A stretch of DNA of 64,000 nt from Flavobacterium buctense (GCF_014486695.1 NZ_JACTAB010000002.1:310001-374000); one strand, 5' to 3'. Positions 42,239 through 50,929 are shown, numbered from the stretch's first letter. Numbers and translations are program-made. The notes: generated by a model not told the origin, from the sequence alone.

Positions 42239-44761
42239 CTAAAAACTGAGTTTTATATTAAAGTTGGGCGTCATTTCAAGCGAATAAGTATCTATACTCT
42301 CTACCGAATTGTCGGTGGTATTTACCCTGTAAAACCGATTCAAACTGTTTTGGGTATTCAATAAATTCAGAATAGATGCAGCAGTTTGCAAGGTTACTTT
42401 CGAACCCAATTTCCATTCTTTTGAGGCTGAAAAATTAACTTGAAAATAATCCTCGAGTTTCGAATTATTTGGCGAATTGTAAATAATATTAGGATTGGTT
42501 TCGGTCACTGTAAAAGAAGCGGGTGTTGTAACAGGTCTGCCGGTATGCCATTTGGCTCCTAAAGCCAGCTTTAATTTTCGCCATTCATAAATTCCGGCCC
42601 AAGAAACGGCATGGGTAATTTCATAATTGTTGGGAAAAGAAGTGTTTAAAAAGGCATCAAAATTATATTGATTGTCGTTAAAGCTGTAACTCAACCAAGT
42701 GTAAAACCGATTAAAAGATTTTTGAATCAAAAATTCCGAACCGATTACTTGATAATCACCGGTGGTTTTTTCTAATTCAAATTGGTTTTGAAAACCCTGA
42801 CTACTACTGGTAATACCAGTAACTTTTTTATAGAAATTGTCTAGAGTCAACAACCAATTGTTCTTTTTAAAACTAAAACCCAACGAAACCTGATTGCTTT
42901 TTTGAATAGGTATGCTTGCATTATTAGCCAATGTCCATCTACGTTTCTCAACTCCTAAAAAGTCTTGCTGTAAATCGATTATTTGGGATAGTGTTTGGCT
43001 TTTTTGTTCTCCCAAAACCTCCATTCTTAAATGGGAACCCAAAGCTTGGTTGAATTGAATTCTGGGTTCTAAAAGAAAGAAACCAAATTTGTCAAAGTAA
43101 TTACCACGCAAACCGGCTTTGAGAAAAGTCTCTTTACTTTCGGTTTCCAATACACCTTCTACAATACCAACATGTGTCATTAAAACATTGGTAATGGTTC
43201 TGGAGAAAAACGGCAGATTGATTTCATCAAAATTGGTCACACCCGTTTCATTAAATTGGTAACCGGAATTAAAAGTAATTTGATTAGTAATGGAACTCGA
43301 ATGTCTAACTTGGAATCCGATGTCGAGTACTTGGTTTTTTTGGTCTAAAATCTGATTGCTCTCCAAAGTTTCATTAGAAGAATTCAAATCATAACCCGAA
43401 AAATAACCTTTAAATTCGGTATTGTTTCTATTATTCCATGTGGTTTTCCATTGTATGGTGGTGCCAAAATTCTCCTGTTCCAAAGCACTGTTCTTGTTTA
43501 AATTATCAATGGACTGATTAAATTGTAGCGTATTTTCAATGGCAATTACATCAATATTCAACTCGTTTTTGCTACCGATTTTTTGTTGAAACTGCGCCGT
43601 AATGTCATAAAAATAAAAGTCAACATCGCTTTTATAATTTACAATTTCATTCGAATTTAAATCGGTGATAATCGTATTTTGAAAAATTCGGTCACTGTAG
43701 TTTTTGTACGTTGGAGAGGCAAAAAAATCGGTTAATGAACGTCGCGCAGACAAGGTCAAATTAGCGTTTTCTGATACTTTTAATTTGGTATAAAACTCAG
43801 CGCTGATGAGGTTTGTGCTAAAACTGCTATTCGTTGCTTCTACAGTATTGGTTCTGGATGAAATATCGACTAAACTCGATACACTTTCCCCAAAAAACGC
43901 CGAACTTCCGTTTTTAGTAATTGATATGGTTTGGGCTAATGATGGATTAAAAGCCGAAATCAAACCAAAAAAGTGTCCGGTTTGAAACATTCGAATGCCA
44001 TTCCAAAGAAACAAGTTTTGGTCATGTGTACCACCACGAACGTTGATATTGGAGATTGTTTCATCTATACTGATGATACCCGGAACTTGTTGCATGGTTT
44101 GTAATACATCGGGTTCGATTAAACCGGGTAAAATACCGAATTTTTTGGGTTTTACTTCTATTGAACCATCATTTTTTTTGCTGATTCCCGTGGCCAAATA
44201 CCTTTGAGTAACCACTTCTTCTAAAACCTGAAGTATAGGTTTTAATTTGAATTTCGGACAATTCGGTACATTTAAATCTTCGGGATTGATACTAAATGAT
44301 TCGTACCCCTGATGTTCAATCCGAATGAAATCGGAAGAAATTTTTGGAATCTCAAAATGACCTTCAGTATCAGTATAGGTGACAAAGTTTGTTTTTTCTA
44401 TTCTTATGGTAGCATTTTCAATTCCTTTACCGGTTTCTATATCCAGCAAAAAACCACAGAGTGGTTTGTCTACATTTTGGTCGTTATAAATGGTAAAATA
44501 TTTTTGGTTGATTTCCTTAAATTGAAGTTTTGTTTCCTTCTTTATATAGTCAATTTTTTGTTCCAATGACCATTTCTTTTCCGGTGCCACTATGGCATAA
44601 ATAATGATTTCATCTTCTATGTAACTGAATCTTATGTCATGTTGCTTGCTGATGATGTTCAAAATATTTTTCAATGGAATTTCATTCCTGTCTTTTTGGG
44701 CCATACCCAATAAAGAGAAGAGACTAATGAACAGTAAAAAAACCAATCTGTTATTGAGCAT
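42239..44761 (-). CDS. FecA-like TonB-dependent receptor with N-terminal signalling domain
   Basis: Outer-membrane receptor of 840 residues. The signal peptide ends near GMAQ. An STN (secretin/TonB N-terminal) domain at about 22-95 (IPLKNILNIISKQHDIRFSY) normally contacts the FecR-like anti-sigma factor. A carboxypeptidase-regulatory-like domain follows (about 98-180), then a plug with INVRGGTHDQNLFLWNGIRM, then a barrel ending in NFNIKLSF. The start overlaps the fecR-like gene by 11 bases, so the two are translationally coupled. With the sigma factor gene it forms a trans-envelope sensing cascade. No SusD gene is adjacent; the ligand is unknown. Confidence 0.92.
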   Translation of the reverse strand: MLNNRLVFLLFISLFSLLGMAQKDRNEIPLKNILNIISKQHDIRFSYIEDEIIIYAIVAPEKKWSLEQKIDYIKKETKLQFKEINQKYFTIYNDQNVDKPLCGFLLDIETGKGIENATIRIEKTNFVTYTDTEGHFEIPKISSDFIRIEHQGYESFSINPEDLNVPNCPKFKLKPILQVLEEVVTQRYLATGISKKNDGSIEVKPKKFGILPGLIEPDVLQTMQQVPGIISIDETISNINVRGGTHDQNLFLWNGIRMFQTGHFFGLISAFNPSLAQTISITKNGSSAFFGESVSSLVDISSRTNTVEATNSSFSTNLISAEFYTKLKVSENANLTLSARRSLTDFFASPTYKNYSDRIFQNTIITDLNSNEIVNYKSDVDFYFYDITAQFQQKIGSKNELNIDVIAIENTLQFNQSIDNLNKNSALEQENFGTTIQWKTTWNNRNNTEFKGYFSGYDLNSSNETLESNQILDQKNQVLDIGFQVRHSSSITNQITFNSGYQFNETGVTNFDEINLPFFSRTITNVLMTHVGIVEGVLETESKETFLKAGLRGNYFDKFGFFLLEPRIQFNQALGSHLRMEVLGEQKSQTLSQIIDLQQDFLGVEKRRWTLANNASIPIQKSNQVSLGFSFKKNNWLLTLDNFYKKVTGITSSSQGFQNQFELEKTTGDYQVIGSEFLIQKSFNRFYTWLSYSFNDNQYNFDAFLNTSFPNNYEITHAVSWAGIYEWRKLKLALGAKWHTGRPVTTPASFTVTETNPNIIYNSPNNSKLEDYFQVNFSASKEWKLGSKVTLQTAASILNLLNTQNSLNRFYRVNTTDNSVESIDTYSLEMTPNFNIKLSF

Positions 44762-45662
44762 CCAGATTTTCTAAGATGAATTCGTTTTTACTCACTTTAG
44801 TAGGTTTTAAATGATAGGTTGTGGACAATATCTGTAACGCAATCTCTAAATTTTCTGAAGGAATTGTTCCTGTGAATAATTGTGAATTGTCTTTTGATTT
44901 CAGGGTCAAAGTTACGTTAAAATGACGCTCAAATTCACTTAGAATTGATTTTAAATCTTCTTGATAGAAAACCATTTCATTATTTAACCATTCCGGACTT
45001 TGCGCTAAGTGTTCCGGCATCGCAATGGATTTGCCGTCTTCAAAAGCAACGCTCATGCCTTTGGTAATGATGGTTTCGTTATCGCCATAAGTTACTTTGA
45101 CTTTACCTTCATAACAAGTTACGTCAAATCGGTTATCGCGTTGTTTTACATTGAATTGTGTTCCGAGAACGGTTACTTTTCCAAGTGAAGTGTTGACTTC
45201 AAATTTTTGACCTTTAGCAACTTTAAAATAGGCTTCACCATTAAGTTTCAGCGCTCGATTGTTACTCCAATTCCATTTTTTATACTCAATTTCGGAACCC
45301 GAATTTAATACTACTTCTGAATTATCAGGCAAAGTAAAGGAGTTTAATGTGCCATTTTCAGCATACACTGTTGAGGAGGAAAAGTTTTGGAAGCCCAAAA
45401 ATAATCCCAAACCAATAACCAATACGGCCGCAATTTTGAAAAACCAATTTTGGGCTAATGAAATTGTTTTAATTTCTTTCTTCGGAGAAGCCAAAATGGT
45501 TGCCAAAGTTTTATCTTCATCAAAAGACGGCGCTTGTAATGATGCGGAGTGTTTTTTGATGTTTTCATAAATGACAAAGTCAGGCTCTGCTTGGAAAGCT
45601 GCCAGTTCTTCACCGGTCATTTCACCGGAAAGCCACTTCGCTAATTTGTAATTTTCTTCCAT
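44751..45662 (-). CDS. FecR-family anti-sigma factor/sensor
   Basis: Inner-membrane protein of 303 residues. The N-terminal cytoplasmic part (1-85) should bind the sigma factor. One membrane helix (FKIAAVLVIGLGLFLGF, about 90-107) follows. The periplasmic FecR domain (about 115-215) contains the family pattern NGTLNSFTLPDNSEVVLNSG and GEAYFKVAKGQKFEV. The C-terminal domain (about 235-300) resembles the STN-like domain that contacts the receptor. A conserved bipartite motif lies 40 bases before its ATG, suggesting its own sigma-dependent promoter despite lying only 45 bases after the sigma gene. Confidence 0.92.
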   Translation of the reverse strand: MEENYKLAKWLSGEMTGEELAAFQAEPDFVIYENIKKHSASLQAPSFDEDKTLATILASPKKEIKTISLAQNWFFKIAAVLVIGLGLFLGFQNFSSSTVYAENGTLNSFTLPDNSEVVLNSGSEIEYKKWNWSNNRALKLNGEAYFKVAKGQKFEVNTSLGKVTVLGTQFNVKQRDNRFDVTCYEGKVKVTYGDNETIITKGMSVAFEDGKSIAMPEHLAQSPEWLNNEMVFYQEDLKSILSEFERHFNVTLTLKSKDNSQLFTGTIPSENLEIALQILSTTYHLKPTKVSKNEFILENLDAQ

Positions 45663-45684
45663 AATCTATTGCATTTCAATACTG

Positions 45685-45713
45685 AAACAGATTTACTTTA
45701 TTTTACCCTACTT
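45685..45713 (-). promoter_or_regulatory. Putative ECF promoter of the fecR-like/receptor operon
   Basis: The minus strand reads AAGTAGGGTAA (45713..45703), 13 bases, then TGTTT (45689..45685). The motif spans the last codon and stop of the sigma gene. The same elements with identical spacing precede the divergent lipoprotein operon. Promoter function is inferred. Confidence 0.55.
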
Positions 45714-46229
45714 AAAATGATCAAACTCTTTTCGCAATTCTAACAAAGCCAAATGAATCCGTTTTTCAACCGCTTTTACTGAAATCTCTAATTCAGCAGC
45801 AATTTCTGCATATTTTTTTCCGTCAATTCGATGCATTAAAAAAGCAACACGTTGCGTTTCGTTAAGCTTTTCAATAGCCGTTAATAGTTTGGTTTTGAAC
45901 TCGTCTTCTTCTAATATAAAATCCGGACTTTCGTTAGTTCGATCTTTATTTGGAGAACTTTTAGCATAATTTAGAACTACTTTCTGGTGAGCAATCACAT
46001 TTAAAGAAGCATTGTTCGCTATAGTATAAATATAAGATTTGGCTTTTTCGATAGGAACATCAGCACAGTTTTGCCACAATTTGATAAAAGCTTCTTGGGT
46101 AACATCTTCGGCTTGGTCTTCGTTGCCAAATTTGTAATAAAGAAAATTTCGTAACGCTTTGGCATGGCTGTTAAAAAAGCCGGAAAAAATGGTTTCTTTG
46201 CAAATACCTGATAACTCCTCTTTTGACAT
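45708..46229 (-). CDS. ECF RNA polymerase sigma factor
   Basis: A 173-residue extracytoplasmic-function sigma factor. Region 2 (about 20-85) contains YYKFGNEDQAEDVTQEAFIKLW, which binds core polymerase and the -10 element. Region 4 (about 115-170) contains LNETQRVAFLMHRIDGKKYAEIA and ISVKAVEKRIHLAL, a helix-turn-helix for the -35 element. It heads the sigma/FecR/receptor cluster and is divergent from an acidic lipoprotein operon. Its likely targets are the two bipartite motif sites at 45.7 and 46.3 kb. Confidence 0.93.
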   Translation of the reverse strand: MSKEELSGICKETIFSGFFNSHAKALRNFLYYKFGNEDQAEDVTQEAFIKLWQNCADVPIEKAKSYIYTIANNASLNVIAHQKVVLNYAKSSPNKDRTNESPDFILEEDEFKTKLLTAIEKLNETQRVAFLMHRIDGKKYAEIAAELEISVKAVEKRIHLALLELRKEFDHFK

Positions 46230-46279
46230 ACAATTTTGTGGCTTAGTCTTTTGGTAAAAATAATTATTTTTTTCAATTA

Positions 46280-46308
46280 AAGTAGGGTAATTTTACCAAT
46301 GATTGTTT
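46280..46308 (+). promoter_or_regulatory. Putative ECF promoter of the lipoprotein operon
   Basis: AAGTAGGGTAA (46280-46290), 13 bases, TGTTT (46304-46308). Upstream flanking bases TCAATTA match the other site (TCATTTT) at most positions. The ATG follows 28 bases after TGTTT, a reasonable leader length. Confidence 0.55.
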
Positions 46309-46335
46309 TAACTTCAAATCAAATATTATACTCTT

Positions 46336-47382
46336 ATGAAAATGCTGCGATACTTAATTTTTGGCTTTATAATTTTTTTCTCTGGCAGTTGCCAAAATGA
46401 AGAAGAGACTATAATTCAAGACAACACTGAAAGTTTTGTGTTGGGTTCACCTATAGCAGATTTGTTATCACGAACTACCCAAAACCCAACCGCTTTAGAC
46501 AATATATTAGACAATTCAAGTTGTTTCAGTGTTCAATTGCCGGTTACAGTTATTGTAAACGGTCAGCAAATAACAGTAACTGACCAAGCGGATTATCAAA
46601 CTGTTCAGGATGCAATAGAGGAATTTTCAGATGATGATGATTTGGTCAATTTTGTTTATCCGATAACAATACGTTATCAAAATTTTCAAACCCAAGTGCT
46701 ACAAGATGCAGATGATTTAGACGATGTTTTAGATAACTGTGGCGATGATGATGGTTTTGATGAAATTGATTGCATTACATTGGTTTACCCAATCACTCTC
46801 AATATCTATGATAGTAATAATCAGTTAGCTAATACCGTAACTATTACAAGCAATAGCAACCTTTTTAATTTTTTGAGCAACTTAGGAAGCAATGTTTTTG
46901 TAGCTATCAATTATCCTATTTCCGCGGTGAATTCTAATGGACAAACAATCGTTATTAATTCAAATAATGAGTTAGAAAATTTTATAGACGATTCCATAGA
47001 TGATTGTGACGATGATAATTCAGGCGGTAGCGGCGGATCAGGAAATACAGCATTTATAAGCGTCTTGACTTCAGGAACTTGGTATATTTCCTATTATTAT
47101 GAAGACGATGATAATGAAACAGATGATTTTACCGGTTATACTTTTACTTTCAATAGCAACGGAACATCCATAGCTTTGAATGGTGGGATAACTACTAATG
47201 GAACTTGGAGCACTTTTGTAGACAGTGGACAAAATAAATTAGACCTTATTTTTAACGGAACTGATTTAGATGAAATTGAAGATGACTGGAGAATAATTGA
47301 GTTTTCTAATACACAAATCCGACTCAAAGATGTTAGTGGTGGTGATGGTAGTACGGATTATTTAACGTTTACTAAAAATTAA
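46336..47382 (+). CDS. Asp-rich lipoprotein with four YPIT repeats and a C-terminal domain shared with its neighbour
   Basis: A 348-residue lipoprotein with lipobox FSGSC near residue 19. About residues 55-235 contain four repeats of ~45 residues built around LPVTVIVNGQ, VYPITIRYQN, VYPITLNIYD and NYPISAVNSNGQ, each ending in an acidic segment (FSDDDD, NCGDDDGFDE, DDSIDDCDDDN). A GGSGGSG linker leads to a C-terminal domain (about 245-348) clearly related to the whole mature part of the lipoprotein at 47592. The first gene of a probable three-gene operon under the putative ECF promoter. Strong acidity suggests cation binding, which is inference. Confidence 0.8.
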   Translation: MKMLRYLIFGFIIFFSGSCQNEEETIIQDNTESFVLGSPIADLLSRTTQNPTALDNILDNSSCFSVQLPVTVIVNGQQITVTDQADYQTVQDAIEEFSDDDDLVNFVYPITIRYQNFQTQVLQDADDLDDVLDNCGDDDGFDEIDCITLVYPITLNIYDSNNQLANTVTITSNSNLFNFLSNLGSNVFVAINYPISAVNSNGQTIVINSNNELENFIDDSIDDCDDDNSGGSGGSGNTAFISVLTSGTWYISYYYEDDDNETDDFTGYTFTFNSNGTSIALNGGITTNGTWSTFVDSGQNKLDLIFNGTDLDEIEDDWRIIEFSNTQIRLKDVSGGDGSTDYLTFTKN

Positions 47383-47395
47383 AAAAGTATTGTTT

Positions 47396-47587
47396 ATGAA
47401 GTTTTGGCATCAAAAATTTATGGAAACTGAATTGGATGTAAAAAGCAATTACAAGCCTTTTAGCAGCAACGACAAAAGTAAAATGACCTATTGGGTTCAC
47501 CAATTTTCAATATGGATTTCGATTTTTTTTATACTAATCTTAATAGTCAATTTTTTAAAAAATAATAGTAACCTAACCAATATTTAA
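47396..47587 (+). CDS. Small single-helix membrane protein
   Basis: A 63-residue protein with a polar N-terminal half (ETELDVKSNYKPFSSNDKSK) and one C-terminal membrane helix (FSIWISIFFILILIVNFL). It lies 13 bases after one lipoprotein gene and 4 bases before its paralogue, so it is very likely translated as part of the operon. ATG 47396 is chosen over the TTG at 47390. No family recognised. Confidence 0.6.
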   Translation: MKFWHQKFMETELDVKSNYKPFSSNDKSKMTYWVHQFSIWISIFFILILIVNFLKNNSNLTNI

Positions 47588-47591
47588 AACA

Positions 47592-48056
47592 ATGAAAAAA
47601 TTAATTTTAATCCCAGCCCTTTTTTGCCTTTTTATGTTAAATGTGGCATCCATGTGCAGTTCTGACGATGATAGTTCTTCTTCTTCACAAGATCCAACGC
47701 CGGTTATCAATACCGCAACGAATGGAACTTGGAGAGTTACCAGTTATGTAGATTCAGGCAATGATGAAACCAATCATTTTACCGGCTACAATTTTACTTT
47801 TGCCAGTGGTAATGTTTTAAACGCTACCAATGGAACTAATGCATACACCGGAACTTGGTCGGTTACCTCTGATGACAGTAATGATGATAGTCCAAGTAGC
47901 GATTTAGATTTTAATATAGCATTTGCTTCACCGGCTAATTTCGCAGACCTAACTGACGATTGGGATATAGTTTCCTATACTGCTACCACAATTTCTTTAA
48001 TTGATGTAAGTGGAGGAAATGGCGGAACCGATACTTTGGTATTTACCAAGAATTAA
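47592..48056 (+). CDS. Acidic lipoprotein, paralogue of the upstream C-terminal domain
   Basis: A 154-residue lipoprotein with lipobox ASMC near residue 21, then SSDDDSSSSS. The mature domain runs GTWRVTSYVDSG, HFTGYNFTF, LTDDWDIVSY, ISLIDVSGGNGGTDTLVFTKN. It aligns along its length with the C-terminal domain of the lipoprotein at 46336 (GTWYISYYYEDD, DFTGYTFTF, IEDDWRIIEF, IRLKDVSGGDGSTDYLTFTKN). The size and strand pattern suggest a lipocalin-like barrel. Likely last gene of the ECF-controlled operon; a terminator follows. Confidence 0.8.
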   Translation: MKKLILIPALFCLFMLNVASMCSSDDDSSSSSQDPTPVINTATNGTWRVTSYVDSGNDETNHFTGYNFTFASGNVLNATNGTNAYTGTWSVTSDDSNDDSPSSDLDFNIAFASPANFADLTDDWDIVSYTATTISLIDVSGGNGGTDTLVFTKN

Positions 48057-48086
48057 GTTTGATTCTAAAAATTGAAATTGATAGTA

Positions 48087-48118
48087 AACCATCCTTGTAA
48101 TAAGGATGGTTTTTTTTA
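48087..48118 (+). terminator. Terminator of the lipoprotein operon
   Basis: AACCATCCTT (48087-48096), loop GTAAT, AAGGATGGTT (48102-48111), then a T run. Confidence 0.85.
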
Positions 48119-48152
48119 TATGTTCAATCATAGAAGTTCTAAATCAAATCCT

Positions 48153-48160
48153 TAAATTTG
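48153..48160 (+). promoter_or_regulatory. ffh -7 box
   Basis: TAAATTTG, an exact -7 consensus, ends 27 bases before the ATG at 48188. It overlaps an in-frame ATG at 48158, which is therefore not the start. Confidence 0.65.
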
Positions 48161-48187
48161 CACTTCATTAAAACAAAGCATACCATT

Positions 48188-49525
48188 ATGTTCAATAATT
48201 TAAGTGATAAACTAGATAAAGCATTACATATCCTAAAAGGACATGGAAAAATCACCGAAGTCAATGTAGCCGAAACTTTAAAAGAAGTTCGTCGTGCTTT
48301 ACTTGATGCCGACGTTAATTTTAAAATTGCCAAAGATTTTACCACAAGAGTTAAAGACAAAGCCATCGGTGAAAATGTATTAACGACTTTACAACCGGGA
48401 CAATTGATGGTTAAAATCGTTAAAGACGAATTGACCGAATTAATGGGAGGCGAAGCCACAGGAATTAACTTGTCCGGAACACCATCAATTATATTGATGT
48501 CTGGTTTACAAGGTTCTGGTAAAACTACATTCTCCGGAAAGTTGGCTAATTATTTAAAAACAAAAAAGAATAAAAAACCATTATTGGTAGCTTGTGATAT
48601 TTATCGTCCTGCGGCGATTAATCAGTTGCACGTGGTTGGTGATCAAATTGGCGTTGAAGTCTATTCTGAGCCTGAAAATAAAAATGCGGTCGCTATTGCG
48701 CAAAATGCAATTCAATATGCTAAATCAAATGGCTTTAATGTTGTCATTGTGGATACCGCAGGACGTTTGGCTATCGACGAGGAAATGATGAACGAAATTG
48801 CCAATGTGCATGCCGCTATAAAGCCTCAAGAAACTTTGTTCGTAGTCGATTCGATGACCGGACAAGATGCCGTGAATACCGCAAAAGCTTTCAATGACCG
48901 ATTAAATTTTGACGGGGTAATTTTAACCAAATTAGACGGTGATACTCGTGGTGGAGCGGCGATTTCGATTAAATCGGTAGTAGATAAACCCATCAAATTC
49001 ATCGGAACCGGAGAAAAAATGGAAGCCATTGATGTATTCTATCCTTCGCGTATGGCGGAAAGAATTCTCGGAATGGGTGACGTGGTTTCCTTAGTGGAAA
49101 GAGCACAAGAACAATACGATGAAGAAGAAGCGAGAAAACTCCAAAAGAAAATCGCCAAAAACGAATTCGGTTTCGATGATTTCTTAGTCCAAATCCAACA
49201 AGTGAAAAAAATGGGTAACATGAAAGACTTAGTCGGAATGATTCCCGGTGCCGGAAAAGCATTGAAAGATGTAGAAATTGAAGACGATGCTTTCAAACAT
49301 ATTGAAGCAATTATTCACTCGATGACGCCTTTGGAAAGAACCAAACCGGCAGTTATTGACATGAAAAGAAAAACCAGAATCGCCAAAGGTTCCGGAACCA
49401 AAATAGAGCAAGTAAACCAATTGCTAAAACAATTCGACCAAATGAGCAAAATGATGAAGATGATGCAAGGTGGCGGAGGTAAAAATTTAATGCGCATGAT
49501 GGGCGGCATGAAAGGAATGAGATAA
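48188..49525 (+). CDS. ffh: Signal recognition particle GTPase Ffh
   Basis: SRP54-type GTPase of 445 residues that, with 4.5S RNA, delivers nascent membrane proteins to FtsY. The N domain is at 1-90. The G domain has GLQGSGKTTFSGKLA (G1), DTAGRL (G3) and TKLDGDTRGGA (G4/G5 region). A methionine-rich M domain follows (MSKMMKMMQGGG, NLMRMMGGMKG). ATG 48188 is chosen because the upstream ATG lies in the promoter. Monocistronic, with a hairpin after it. No SRP RNA gene was seen in this window. Confidence 0.96.
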   Translation: MFNNLSDKLDKALHILKGHGKITEVNVAETLKEVRRALLDADVNFKIAKDFTTRVKDKAIGENVLTTLQPGQLMVKIVKDELTELMGGEATGINLSGTPSIILMSGLQGSGKTTFSGKLANYLKTKKNKKPLLVACDIYRPAAINQLHVVGDQIGVEVYSEPENKNAVAIAQNAIQYAKSNGFNVVIVDTAGRLAIDEEMMNEIANVHAAIKPQETLFVVDSMTGQDAVNTAKAFNDRLNFDGVILTKLDGDTRGGAAISIKSVVDKPIKFIGTGEKMEAIDVFYPSRMAERILGMGDVVSLVERAQEQYDEEEARKLQKKIAKNEFGFDDFLVQIQQVKKMGNMKDLVGMIPGAGKALKDVEIEDDAFKHIEAIIHSMTPLERTKPAVIDMKRKTRIAKGSGTKIEQVNQLLKQFDQMSKMMKMMQGGGGKNLMRMMGGMKGMR

Positions 49526-49530
49526 TGTTG

Positions 49531-49560
49531 AGACGCGATTTATCGCGTCTTATTTTTTTA
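49531..49560 (+). terminator. Terminator after ffh
   Basis: AGACGCGA, loop TTTA, TCGCGTCT (49531-49550), followed by a T-rich tail. Confidence 0.8.
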
Positions 49561-49583
49561 TAATAACACAACAAATTAACTAC

Positions 49584-50471
49584 ATGGAATTATTAGACGG
49601 AAAGAAAGTCTCCAACGACATCAAGACAGAAATCACGGCTGAAGTGAATAAAATGAAAGCTAATGGTGAAAAAGTACCGCATTTGGCTGCAGTAATTGTG
49701 GGGAATGACGGCGCGAGTTTGACTTATGTTGGTAGCAAAGTAAAAGCCTGTGAATTGGTAGGTTTTGAATCGACTTTAGTGAAAATGCCTAGCACCACTT
49801 CGGAAACAGAATTGTTGATAAAAATTAAGGAACTCAATGAAAATGATGATATCGATGGATTTATTGTTCAGTTGCCTTTACCGGAGCAAATTGATACCCA
49901 AAGGGTTTTGATGGCGATTGACCCAAGCAAAGATGTGGATGGTTTTCACCCTGAAAATTTCGGAAAAATGGCTTTGGATATGACGACTTTTATTCCGGCA
50001 ACGCCATTTGGTATCTTAGAGTTATTGGAACGATATAATGTAGAGACTAAAGGAAAACATACAGTTGTAATCGGAAGAAGCCACATAGTGGGTCGACCAA
50101 TGAGTATTTTGATGGGCAGAAAAGGTTTTCCCGGAAATTCAACAGTTACCTTGACGCACAGTTATACTAAAAACATAGCACAAATCACAACGCAAGCGGA
50201 TATTATCATCACGGCTTTAGGTGTGCCGAATTATCTAAAAGCTGAAATGATTAAAGACGATGCTGTAGTAATTGACGTAGGTATCACACGTGTTGCCGAT
50301 GACACTGATCCAAGAGGTTATAGAATTACAGGCGATGTAGATTTTGAATTTGTATCCAAAAAAGCGTCCTATATCACGCCGGTTCCGGGTGGTGTTGGAC
50401 CCATGACGATTGCGATGTTGTTGAAGAATACGTTACTCGCCAGAGAACAGAAACGATTAAGAATGGAATAA
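49584..50471 (+). CDS. folD: Bifunctional 5,10-methylene-THF dehydrogenase/cyclohydrolase
   Basis: A 295-residue cytoplasmic enzyme interconverting methylene-, methenyl- and formyl-tetrahydrofolate with NADP. Catalytic Lys lies in TYVGSKVKACE, and the family signatures are DGFIVQLPLPEQ and ITPVPGGVGPMTIAMLLKNT. The nucleotide-binding segment is VVIGRSHIVGRPMSILM. It supplies one-carbon units for purines and formyl-Met-tRNA. It sits 58 bases after ffh beyond a terminator, so it is probably a separate unit. A shared hairpin lies at its 3' end. Confidence 0.96.
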   Translation: MELLDGKKVSNDIKTEITAEVNKMKANGEKVPHLAAVIVGNDGASLTYVGSKVKACELVGFESTLVKMPSTTSETELLIKIKELNENDDIDGFIVQLPLPEQIDTQRVLMAIDPSKDVDGFHPENFGKMALDMTTFIPATPFGILELLERYNVETKGKHTVVIGRSHIVGRPMSILMGRKGFPGNSTVTLTHSYTKNIAQITTQADIIITALGVPNYLKAEMIKDDAVVIDVGITRVADDTDPRGYRITGDVDFEFVSKKASYITPVPGGVGPMTIAMLLKNTLLAREQKRLRME

Positions 50472-50472
50472 A

Positions 50473-50504
50473 AAAAATCCTGAGTTTAAGCTCAGGATTT
50501 TTTG
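50473..50504. terminator. Bidirectional terminator between folD and the DUF1456 gene
   Basis: AAAATCCTGAG pairs with CTCAGGATTTT around the loop at 50485-50490, with A and T runs on the outside. The DUF1456 stop lies inside the stem. Confidence 0.75.
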
Positions 50505-50917
50505 TTTTTACCGTTTTTATATTGGACTTTCTCCACCACTTGCACTTTCGGCGCTTTCTTTTTGTCTTTAGGATTAAAAGGCTTTTTCTTGGAATCTGTT
50601 TTAGGTTTTGGCTTGAACTCTGTTTTAGGCTTTTCTGAAACATTTTTCTTAACCTCGGCTTGGTTTTGTTTAATTACCTCCATAGCATTTTTCGGTTCTT
50701 CTTTGGTACCACGCAAATGAATTACCAATCCATTTAGGAAATTACGCAATACTTGATCGCCACAATCCATGTATTTCGGGTGATCGGCATTGCGAAAAAA
50801 AGCACCCAATTCGGCCGCAGAAATTCTGAAATCCACCAATTGCATGATTTCTACTATTTGGTCATCGCGCAGTTGTAATGCTACGCGTAGTTTTTTAAAT
50901 ATATCGTTGTTGTTCAT
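50492..50917 (-). CDS. DUF1456 family protein with basic tail
   Basis: A 141-residue protein. Residues 1-70 form the DUF1456 (YehS-like) helical unit: DIFKKLRVALQLRDDQIVEIM and ISAAELGAFFRNADHPKYMDCGDQVLRNFLNGL. E. coli-type members contain two such units; here there is effectively one, followed by a Lys/Pro-rich tail (about 85-141) that may bind nucleic acid. The function of the family is unknown. Separated by a 7-mer word array from the esterase gene behind it. Confidence 0.8.
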   Translation of the reverse strand: MNNNDIFKKLRVALQLRDDQIVEIMQLVDFRISAAELGAFFRNADHPKYMDCGDQVLRNFLNGLVIHLRGTKEEPKNAMEVIKQNQAEVKKNVSEKPKTEFKPKPKTDSKKKPFNPKDKKKAPKVQVVEKVQYKNGKNKKS

Positions 50918-50929
50918 CTTCTAAATTTT

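Noticed and set aside
42239..44761. A SusC/SusD-type glycan uptake locus
   Set aside because: No SusD-like lipoprotein gene or glycoside hydrolase is adjacent, and the receptor has the STN/FecA layout instead.
48158..48187. Earlier ATG for ffh
   Set aside because: It overlaps the -7 box TAAATTTG, and the protein from 48188 starts exactly as known Ffh proteins do.
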